From a bacterium (GTDB lineage Bacteria > Bacillota_I > Bacilli_A > RFN20 > CAG-826): a stretch of DNA of 12,958 bases. Both the position numbers and the translations under genes were made by a program. The stretch's first letter is position 1. Each line of letters begins with the position of its first letter. Under the pieces are notes generated by a model that saw only the letters and a program-made list of their open reading frames with translations, had not been told where the DNA came from and made no database searches. Below are positions 7,985 to 12,958 of the stretch, one piece after another. Where the stretch lies: the NCBI GenBank assembly GCA_019421105.1, contig JAHZFY010000007.1, forward strand, positions 11,504-24,461. The letters are read 5' to 3'.

Positions 7985-8572
7985 ATGAATGTATTTGTTG
8001 CCTTTTTGTTAGCTATTGTTTCTAACATGCTAATTCAAAATGTTGTCTTGACTAGATTCTGGGGTATTTGTCCTTTCCTAGGTGTTTCTAAAAAGGTCAA
8101 TTCTTCTTTAGGAATGGGGTTAGCAGTCATATTTGTTATTACGATGTCTGCGATTGTATGTTGGCCAATTTATACATATGTTTTAGTGCCGACAGGATTA
8201 CAATTTTTAGATACTATCGTTTATATTTTAGTAATTGCCTCTTTGGTTCAATTCGTTGGATTAATAATTAAAAAATACTCGCCATCTTTATATAAAACCT
8301 TAGGTATATATTTACCTTTAATTACTACAAACTGTGCTGTTTTAGGTGTTGTTCAATCTAATACGACAGTTGGATATGATTATTTAATGTCTATCGCTAA
8401 TGCGGTTGGGACTTCGATTGGTTTTATGCTCGTTATGGTTTTATTTTCCACTATAAGATTAAGACTTGATTCATGCGATACACCAAAAGCATTTAAAGGC
8501 TTGCCTATCGCTTTGATGGTGGCTGCTATTATGGCAATTGCATTCATGGGTCTAGGAGGAATGATTAGATAA
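7985..8572 (+). CDS. rnfA: Rnf complex subunit A (membrane, Fe-S ligand cysteines)
   Basis: A 195-residue membrane protein, normal length for RnfA. Signatures: QNVVLTRFWGICPFLGVS (18-35) with C29, and LITTNCAVLGV (112-122) with C117. These are the counterparts of C31 and C114 in RnfE and should complete the intramembrane cluster site. About six hydrophobic segments fill the chain. RnfA and RnfE are paralogues inserted in opposite orientation in known complexes. The Shine-Dalgarno site AAGGAGG (7968-7974) lies inside the end of rnfE, and the ATG follows the rnfE stop by two bases. Confidence 0.95.
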   Translation: MNVFVAFLLAIVSNMLIQNVVLTRFWGICPFLGVSKKVNSSLGMGLAVIFVITMSAIVCWPIYTYVLVPTGLQFLDTIVYILVIASLVQFVGLIIKKYSPSLYKTLGIYLPLITTNCAVLGVVQSNTTVGYDYLMSIANAVGTSIGFMLVMVLFSTIRLRLDSCDTPKAFKGLPIALMVAAIMAIAFMGLGGMIR

Positions 8573-8574
8573 TT

Positions 8575-8775
8575 ATGCTTCCTTTATGGGCACGAATTTT
8601 AATCGGAACAGGCATTGTTGTCGTTTTAATTGTAATTTTTATGGTAACTTATGTTTTATACCATAAAACGCCAGTTCCAAAAGGATGTGAAAACATAAAA
8701 TTGGACGAAGAAACATGCAAAGCATGTCATAATACTGAGTGTCAATTTAAAGCAAGAAAAAGCACTAAGGAGTAA
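8575..8775 (+). CDS. Small Cys-rich single-span membrane protein in the rnf operon
   Basis: A 66-residue protein with one membrane span (about 8-29), followed by a short soluble tail with four cysteines: C38, C48, C51 and C56 (Cx9CxxCx4C). Charges after the span (H30, K31, K36 and later Lys) suggest a cytoplasmic C-terminus, as in RnfB. The CxxCx4C spacing equals that of the first Fe-S domain of the adjacent RnfB, with the fourth Cys placed before instead of after. This suggests a cluster or metal site beside RnfB; that is inference. I do not recognise a named family. The ATG follows the rnfA stop by two bases. The nearest AGGAGG (8554-8559) is 15 bases away, so translation probably depends on coupling to rnfA. 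The hydrophobic-then-Cys layout and operon position make it a convincing real gene. Confidence 0.82.
   Translation: MLPLWARILIGTGIVVVLIVIFMVTYVLYHKTPVPKGCENIKLDEETCKACHNTECQFKARKSTKE
8767..8772 (+). promoter_or_regulatory. Ribosome binding site that decides the rnfB start
   Basis: AAGGAG lies three bases before ATG 8776 but nine bases before ATG 8782. The second spacing is normal, so 8782 is preferred. The site overlaps the last codons of the 66-residue gene. Confidence 0.6.
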
Positions 8776-8781
8776 ATGTTT

Positions 8782-9096
8782 ATGTATATTTTATGGGCAG
8801 CTCTTATATTATTAGGATTAGGTCTATTACTAGGTTTAGGCTTAGCAATTGCCGCTAAGGTATTTTTCGTTAAAGAAGATGAAAGAATAGATGCGGTTGA
8901 AAAAATGCTTCCAAATGCAAACTGTGGAAACTGTGGTTATGCTGGATGCCGTGCGATGGCGGAAGCTATTGTTTCTGGAAAAGAAAAAAATCTAAGAAAA
9001 TGTAAACCTGGCAAAGTCGAAAACTTAAAAAAGATTATCGATTATTTAAACGAACATCCAAATGATGACGGTACCATTGTAAAACCAAATTTATAA
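8782..9096 (+). CDS. rnfB: Minimal Rnf subunit B lacking the ferredoxin domains
   Basis: A 104-residue protein (106 if started at 8776). One membrane span covers about residues 3-26, followed by the first RnfB iron-sulfur domain. Its motif is NCGNCGYAGC, continued by AMAEAIVSGK and KCKPGK; counted from 8776 the cysteines are C50, C53, C58 and C76, a complete [4Fe-4S] set. The chain then ends after a short helix and tail. Usual RnfB continues with at least two ferredoxin-type [4Fe-4S] domains (about 190 residues in proteobacteria, longer in clostridia). Nothing of these is present: the stop is followed three bases later by apbE, so there is no room for a frameshifted remnant. In known complexes the missing domains take electrons from ferredoxin. 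Here the site may be served by a separate ferredoxin, by RnfC or by the small Cys protein; this is inference. Confidence 0.9.
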   Translation: MYILWAALILLGLGLLLGLGLAIAAKVFFVKEDERIDAVEKMLPNANCGNCGYAGCRAMAEAIVSGKEKNLRKCKPGKVENLKKIIDYLNEHPNDDGTIVKPNL

Positions 9097-9099
9097 TTT

Positions 9100-10071
9100 A
9101 TGATTAAGAAAACGTTATTTAAAACATTTAATCTTTCTTTAGTATTGTTAGCTTTATCAAGCTGCAATACTTCTTTTTTATTGAATAAATCTTTATATGC
9201 ATTTAATACATTCATCGATATTAATCTATATGAAGGAAGCAATAATCATTTAGATGAGATAGCTAACATTATGAAAAAATATGATAAATTGTGCGATCCA
9301 TATAATGAATTTAAAGGTATAAATAATCTTTATACAATAAATCATAGCGATGAACCTGTTAAAGTTTCAAAAGAATTATTCGATATTTTAAAAGAAGTGG
9401 ATGAATTATCTAAAATTAGCAGGGGATATTTTAATCCATTGATGTTAAATCTTAATACATTATGGAAAGATAATTTAAAGAATTTAACAATACCTAGCGA
9501 GATTTTAATCGATAAATGTTTACAAGAAATCAATAACACTAAACTAGTATTAAATGAAATAGATTCCACTGTTCAAATTGTTGGTGAAGCAAAAATAGAT
9601 TTAGGTGGAGTTTGCAAAGGATATGTTTTAGATGAAGTGTTATCCTACTTAAAAGAAAATGATATCCAAAAATATTTAATTAATTGTGGTACATCTTCAA
9701 TTGGCCTTGGTCAAAAAAATGATGGAAAAGATTTTATCGTTGGATTTGAAGATATAAAAAATGCTTATTATGAAACTCAAGATGAAATTATTACCGTATC
9801 CTCTATTTTTAGACAAGGAGTGGAAATTGATGATAAGAAATTTTCTCATATTATCAATCCTTTTGATGGAAGCGCACAAACAAAATACGATATGGTTTTT
9901 ATCGCTAGTAAAACAAATGCTGCCTTGGCTGATGTTTTTACGACCGCTTTTTCATATATGGAATTAGATGAAATTAAAACATTAGAAAAAGAGTATAAAT
10001 TAAAAGTCTTATTATATAATGATGGTAAGATTATCTATCAAAGCGAAGGGTTGGTTGTTAATTATAATTAA
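9100..10071 (+). CDS. apbE: ApbE, FAD:protein FMN transferase (lipoprotein)
   Basis: A 323-residue flavin transferase that moves FMN from FAD to a Thr or Ser of target proteins, here most likely T174 of RnfD and T152/T553 of RnfG. The N-terminus is a lipoprotein signal with lipobox ALSSC (C22), so the enzyme is anchored outside the membrane, where those targets lie. Family motifs: FNTF (35-38, in place of MGT-type), KIDLGGVCKGYVLDE (165-179; usual DLGGIAKGYA), LINCGTSS (193-200), FSHIINPFDG (248-257) and the metal/flavin region ALADVFTTA (275-283) with D278. It lies three bases after the rnfB stop with no clear Shine-Dalgarno site, so coupling to rnfB is likely. The flavinylation role is established for the family; the partner choice follows from the operon. 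Confidence 0.94.
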   Translation: MIKKTLFKTFNLSLVLLALSSCNTSFLLNKSLYAFNTFIDINLYEGSNNHLDEIANIMKKYDKLCDPYNEFKGINNLYTINHSDEPVKVSKELFDILKEVDELSKISRGYFNPLMLNLNTLWKDNLKNLTIPSEILIDKCLQEINNTKLVLNEIDSTVQIVGEAKIDLGGVCKGYVLDEVLSYLKENDIQKYLINCGTSSIGLGQKNDGKDFIVGFEDIKNAYYETQDEIITVSSIFRQGVEIDDKKFSHIINPFDGSAQTKYDMVFIASKTNAALADVFTTAFSYMELDEIKTLEKEYKLKVLLYNDGKIIYQSEGLVVNYN

Positions 10072-10453
10072 GTCATTTTTTAAAAAACATTACATCGATA
10101 TCATCATAATATCTTCCTTGCTAATATCCGCATTAGCGGGGGTATTATATTTTCAATTTGCATTCAATGACACCCATAATATCGCTTATATATATCATAA
10201 AAATGAATTGATACAAGAAATAGATTTAAATAAAGAAACCGATTTAAGGGAATTTGAAATACATGGCGAACATGGTTTATTAACTGTGGGAGTAAAAAAA
10301 GATAATATCGCTATTTTAGAATCGTCTTGTTTGACGCATCAATGTGTAAAAACAGGTTATATAAGCAAAGCTAATCATAGTATTGTCTGTGCATATAATG
10401 CCATATATATAGTTTTAAAAAATAACGATTCTGACGTTGATATCGAGGTTTAA
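10055..10453 (+). CDS. NusG domain II-like membrane-anchored protein
   Basis: A membrane anchor (about IDIIIISSLLISALAGVLYF) is followed by a small domain with the hallmark Cys pattern of NusG-domain-II (PF07009-type) proteins: SSCLTHQCVKTGYIS and then SIVCAYN. These proteins are unrelated in role to the transcription factor NusG; the domain is expected outside the membrane. The start is uncertain. TTG 10055 has GAAGGG four bases upstream and overlaps apbE by 17 bases, while ATG 10019 has no Shine-Dalgarno site and would overlap apbE by 53. I prefer TTG. Family members recur beside apbE and Gx-transporter genes, and as I recall the EetA protein of flavin-based extracellular electron transfer loci is of this type. 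A link to ApbE-dependent redox chemistry is therefore likely; the biochemical function is unknown. Confidence 0.82.
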   Translation: MLIIIKSFFKKHYIDIIIISSLLISALAGVLYFQFAFNDTHNIAYIYHKNELIQEIDLNKETDLREFEIHGEHGLLTVGVKKDNIAILESSCLTHQCVKTGYISKANHSIVCAYNAIYIVLKNNDSDVDIEV

Positions 10454-10454
10454 T

Positions 10455-10973
10455 ATGAATGCAAGAAAGATTACTTTAATGGCAATTTTAATTGCTGGTT
10501 CAATCATATTATCGATATTTGATTCCTTCATTCCTAGTTTTGTACCTGGCATGAAATTAGGTCTTGCTAATATTATCATTTTAGTTGCGTTATACACTTT
10601 AGGGATAAAAGAAGCAATTATTATCAATTTAGTAAGAGTATATTTAGCAGCTTTATTAAAAGGGACAATTTTTAACGTCGGCTTTTTAATGTCTTTAAGT
10701 GGGGCTATTTTATCTATTTTAATAATGATTATCGTTAAATCCATTTTTAAAAATAAAATATCGATTATAACCGTTTCAATACTTGGAGCAATTTTTCATA
10801 GCGGTGGACAAATTTTAGTAGCGATTTTTTATTTTGAAACTTTCAATATGATTTTTTATTTGCCAATATTATCTTTAGTTAGTGTTGCAACAGGAATTTT
10901 GATGGGATTAATTGCAAGACAAATCGTTAAAACAAATATTATTCAAAAACAAAAAAATAGATTTGATTTTTAA
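10455..10973 (+). CDS. Gx transporter family / HepI-like membrane protein
   Basis: A 172-residue protein with about five or six membrane segments. The signature PGMKLGLANI (31-40), then ALYTLG (45-50), LVRVYLAALLKG (59-70), SLSGAILSILIM (80-91) and GAIFHSGGQ (111-119) match the Gx transporter family, often labelled heptaprenyl diphosphate synthase component I and similar in build to ECF-transporter S components. The substrate is unknown; a flavin, quinone-precursor or isoprenoid link is only suggested by neighbours. ATG 10455 is chosen because GAGG (10445-10448) lies six bases upstream and the preceding stop ends one base before the T of the junction; the in-frame ATG at 10437 has no such site. 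It is the last gene of the long co-directional block. As I recall, EetB of Gram-positive electron-export loci belongs to this family. Confidence 0.87.
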   Translation: MNARKITLMAILIAGSIILSIFDSFIPSFVPGMKLGLANIIILVALYTLGIKEAIIINLVRVYLAALLKGTIFNVGFLMSLSGAILSILIMIIVKSIFKNKISIITVSILGAIFHSGGQILVAIFYFETFNMIFYLPILSLVSVATGILMGLIARQIVKTNIIQKQKNRFDF

Positions 10974-10993
10974 AATTAAATTTTATTTACACT

Positions 10994-11028
10994 TTGTATT
11001 AATTAATTTTATTTTTTATAATATAAAC
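10994..11028 (+). promoter_or_regulatory. Promoter of the GrpB-family gene, apparently leaderless
   Basis: TTGTAT (10994-10999), a 17-base spacer and a perfect TATAAT (11017-11022) lie just before ATG 11029. With initiation about seven bases after the -10 box, the transcript would begin at the start codon. No Shine-Dalgarno site is present, which agrees with this. Confidence 0.6.
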
Positions 11029-11571
11029 ATGATAGGTGAACCAATTTCTTCTTTATTTTTAACCCCATATGATAAAGATTGGCCAAAAGCTTTTGAAGTG
11101 GAAAAAAGATATTTAAAGAAAATATTAAATAATTTTACTTATGTCATTGAACATGTTGGTTCTACGGCAGTTAAAGGTTTAAGAGCAAGACCAATTATTG
11201 ATATTGCAATCGGTGTTGGCAATGTCTATGATCAAATAGCAATTAAAGATATATTGACTTTATCTGGTTATACATATGATGCCGAACAATCAAATTTAGA
11301 TTGCTATAGTTTTTATAGAGTCATTGATAACCGCGTATATTTTACTGTGAAGATTTTAATCTTTAATTCCAATGCTTGGAACTTGATGATAAATATTAGA
11401 AATTATCTCATCGCAGATAAAGACGCAAAAGAAAAATATGAACAGGTAAAACTAGACATCTTTAGAGGGGTCAATAACAATAAAAAAGATTATATTACTT
11501 ATAAGAAAAGATACATGCAACACGAGATGTATCCAAAGTTTCAAATAAATATTAAAAAACACACCTTGTAG
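11029..11571 (+). CDS. GrpB family protein (UPF0157, nucleotidyltransferase fold)
   Basis: A 180-residue protein, typical of the GrpB/UPF0157 family (about 170-180 residues). The N-terminal PYDKDWPKAFEVEK segment (13-26) and EHVGSTAVKGLRARPIIDI (41-59) are the family hallmark; G44/S45 and D58 correspond to the nucleotidyltransferase-fold motif. The biochemical role of the family is not settled, although fusions to dephospho-CoA kinase are known. The open frame extends upstream to 10912, but that part overlaps the previous gene and translates to low-complexity hydrophobic sequence, so ATG 11029 is the start. It appears to be a separate transcription unit from the Rnf block, and its stop codon lies inside the terminator hairpin. 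Confidence 0.87.
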   Translation: MIGEPISSLFLTPYDKDWPKAFEVEKRYLKKILNNFTYVIEHVGSTAVKGLRARPIIDIAIGVGNVYDQIAIKDILTLSGYTYDAEQSNLDCYSFYRVIDNRVYFTVKILIFNSNAWNLMINIRNYLIADKDAKEKYEQVKLDIFRGVNNNKKDYITYKKRYMQHEMYPKFQINIKKHTL

Positions 11572-11583
11572 GTGCGTTTTTTT
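11554..11583. terminator. Bidirectional terminator between convergent genes
   Basis: Six A, then C-A-CACCT, loop TGT, AGGTG-C-G and seven T form a stem of up to about 13 bp with one A/C mismatch. The T run (11577-11583) serves the plus strand and the A run (11554-11559) serves the minus strand. The GrpB stop TAG (11569-11571) sits in the loop and right arm, and the ROK stop (11582-11584) lies at its edge. Confidence 0.82.
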
Positions 11584-12523
11584 ATAACATTAATGCTGCT
11601 GCTCCTAATATGCCAGCATCGTTTCCTAACTGAGCAATTAATATATCGACCGGTGGGGTATTTTTTAAACCATAATTTTCTTTTTCCAATATCTTTTTTA
11701 TTGGATTGATTAAAAATTCTTTTTGAGCGCATATGCCTCCGCCTAAAATGATGGCTTCTGGTCTAAACACATTGATAAAAGAAAGAATACCTTGAGCTAA
11801 AAAGGAAGTGTATTGTTTTACTACTTCTAAAGCATATTCATCACCCAATTTAGATGTTTCAAATGCGGTTCTCCCATCCACTTTATTTATATCGTTTTCA
11901 ACAAAATCCCACATTGCTGAATTTTTATGTTTTTCCATCATTTTTTTTGTGTCTTTTATTAATGCAGTAGCAGAACCATAAGCTTCAAAACATCCTTTTC
12001 TTCCGCATCCACATCGTCTCCCATTATACCTAAATAATGCATGACCTAATTCAGCGCCTTTTCCTTCGTTGCCTTCAAAAAGTTTATCGTCTAAATATAA
12101 ACCTCCTCCAACACCTGTACCAAGTGTTAGCATGACGACGTTTTTATAATTTTTGGCGATGCCGAATTTAACTTCGCCCAATATGGCCGCATTAGCGTCA
12201 TTAGTTATCTTGCATGGCAAATTACATTTTTTGCTAATCAATTCACAAATATTGAGGTTTTCCCATTTTAAATTAGGGGAATAATCACATCTTCCTAATC
12301 CGCTATTAATGGCACCAGGACATCCAATTCCAATGCCCACGATATCATTATAGTTATGTTGTTTAATATGCTCATTTATTTGATCGGCAAGTTTATTGAT
12401 TGTTAGTATTTGATCCTCGCCTTTTATTACTTTAATAACAAATCTAGAAATAATTTCACCTTTTTCATTGACTATACCAACTTTTATAGATGTTCCGCCA
12501 ATATCTATACCAACTATTTTCAT
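11582..12523 (-). CDS. ROK-family sugar kinase (glucokinase-like)
   Basis: A 313-residue ROK kinase, the size of Gram-positive glucokinases (GlcK). The ATP-binding motif DIGGTSIKVGIV (7-18) opens the chain. The catalytic Asp is D109 in NDANAA, LGTGVGGG (134-141) is the second phosphate motif, and GAELGH (156-161) supplies the sugar-binding Glu158 and zinc ligand H161. The zinc motif CGCGRKGCFE gives C171, C173 and C178. No helix-turn-helix precedes the kinase domain, so it is an enzyme rather than a ROK repressor. Glucose is the likely substrate, but fructose, mannose or N-acetyl sugars cannot be excluded. A Shine-Dalgarno site AGAGG lies about eight bases before the start on the minus strand. 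The gene is convergent with the GrpB gene and divergent from the ATP-grasp gene. Confidence 0.92.
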   Translation of the reverse strand: MKIVGIDIGGTSIKVGIVNEKGEIISRFVIKVIKGEDQILTINKLADQINEHIKQHNYNDIVGIGIGCPGAINSGLGRCDYSPNLKWENLNICELISKKCNLPCKITNDANAAILGEVKFGIAKNYKNVVMLTLGTGVGGGLYLDDKLFEGNEGKGAELGHALFRYNGRRCGCGRKGCFEAYGSATALIKDTKKMMEKHKNSAMWDFVENDINKVDGRTAFETSKLGDEYALEVVKQYTSFLAQGILSFINVFRPEAIILGGGICAQKEFLINPIKKILEKENYGLKNTPPVDILIAQLGNDAGILGAAALML

Positions 12524-12616
12524 AATAAATACCTCTTTTTAATGTTAGCATAAAAAAATCAAATATTTTAGATAAATAATTATATTATTGTGCTAATATA
12601 CTTATGGAAACAAGTT
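12524..12616. promoter_or_regulatory. Divergent promoter region with mirrored extended -10 elements
   Basis: TGCTAATAT (12591-12599, plus strand) and TGCTAACAT (12542-12550, minus strand) are near-identical and point outward in opposite directions. Each reads as an extended -10 (TG-C-TAATAT / TG-C-TAACAT). The plus copy would start RNA about 11 bases before ATG 12617. The minus copy would start just ahead of the AGAGG of the ROK gene. Good -35 boxes are not seen. The shared TTAGCA/TGCTAA arms could alternatively be an operator. Confidence 0.4.
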
Positions 12617-12958
12617 ATGAAAAAAGGTCTAATTATTGTCAACAATAAATATGGAAGTGCTTCTGAAAACGTCAATTATAAAATTTTGAGGTTTAAAGAA
12701 GAATTTTTAAAATTTAATTATGAGTTAGATGTCAAAAAAAATGATGGTTCTATAGCAATTATTGATGATGGCAAGATACGATTAAATTTAGGTGTTTACG
12801 ATTTTATTATCTATTTAGATAAAGATAAATATTTAGCAAGAATTTTACAAAAATCAGGTTGCTTATTAATTAACAATGCTGATTTTATTGAATTGTGCGA
12901 TGATAAAATGCTCACGCATATACGTTTGGCTAACCTTGGTTTTAAAATGCCAAAGACG
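12617..12958 (+). CDS. RimK-like ATP-grasp ligase, N-terminal part (cut by window end)
   Basis: An open frame of 114 codons starts MKKGLIIVNNKYG and runs off the window without a stop. Residues about 60-114 (YDFIIYLDKDKYLARILQ, then a CDDKMLTH motif at 94-101, then ANLGFKMPKT) match the pre-ATP-grasp part of RimK-like alpha-L-glutamate ligase-type proteins of Bacillota. In these, CDDKxLTH precedes the ATP-binding domain and the (I/M)P(K/R)T motif opens it. The catalytic domain lies beyond the window, so substrate and reaction cannot be judged. The start has only a weak upstream GGA. A shorter ATG at 12604 lies in another frame and stops quickly. Confidence 0.78.
   Translation, partial: MKKGLIIVNNKYGSASENVNYKILRFKEEFLKFNYELDVKKNDGSIAIIDDGKIRLNLGVYDFIIYLDKDKYLARILQKSGCLLINNADFIELCDDKMLTHIRLANLGFKMPKT

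Noticed and set aside
9097..9400. Frameshifted ferredoxin domains of RnfB downstream of its stop
   Set aside because: No CxxCxxCxxxC pattern was seen here, and the DNA is fully used by apbE from 9100 with a clear lipoprotein signal and family motifs.
10972..10984. Palindrome AAAATTAAATTTT after the last operon gene as a terminator
   Set aside because: It is A/T only with almost no loop and no stable stem. Termination of the long block is not visible here, so some read-through into the GrpB gene is possible.
10912..11028. Longer N-terminus for the GrpB-family protein
   Set aside because: The extra residues are low-complexity and hydrophobic, overlap the preceding gene and contain a clear promoter. 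The family hallmark begins just after ATG 11029.
12604..12648. Short open frame from ATG 12604
   Set aside because: It ends after 14 codons in a different frame from the ATP-grasp gene, which starts at 12617 and has recognisable motifs.

Overview
The window comes from an AT-rich, low-GC Gram-positive bacterium. TGG encodes Trp and TGA is used as a stop (end of rnfC), so this is the standard code and not the Mycoplasma code. Many genes have Shine-Dalgarno sites of the AGGAGG type, ApbE carries a Gram-positive-style lipobox, and the gene set (Rnf, flavodiiron protein, no respiratory oxidase seen) suits an anaerobic or fermentative member of the Bacillota. An Erysipelotrichia/RF39-like or other deep Bacilli lineage is my guess from gene flavour; the taxon cannot be proven from this window.

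Left part (1-2981): the possible tail of an upstream gene, then a two-gene unit of a flavodiiron (A-type) flavoprotein and an AMP-forming acyl-CoA ligase, closed by a hairpin terminator near 3019-3044.

Central part (about 3068-10973): one long, tightly packed, co-directional block: rnfC, rnfD, rnfG, rnfE, rnfA, a 66-residue Cys-rich membrane protein, a very short rnfB, apbE, a NusG-domain-II protein and a Gx-transporter/HepI-like membrane protein. All six Rnf subunits are present in the clostridial order CDGEAB, but the complex is remodelled. RnfG is about three times the usual size and reads as four FMN_bind-like repeats, of which only the first and last keep a flavin-attachment CGAT motif. 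RnfB stops after its first Fe-S domain and lacks the ferredoxin domains. The small protein between rnfA and rnfB carries a CxxCx4C motif with the same spacing as RnfB. ApbE would attach FMN to RnfD and RnfG outside the membrane. The last two genes belong to families that recur next to ApbE and flavin-based extracytosolic electron-transfer loci. The block therefore looks like an ion-pumping or electron-exporting Rnf variant with an altered input side and an extended flavin arm.

Right part (10974-12958): a GrpB-family (UPF0157) gene from its own, apparently leaderless, promoter; a bidirectional terminator that overlaps its stop codon; a convergent ROK-family sugar kinase on the minus strand; a divergent promoter region with mirrored extended -10 elements; and the start of a RimK-like ATP-grasp ligase cut by the window end. 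No tRNA, rRNA, CRISPR, insertion sequence or riboswitch was recognised.
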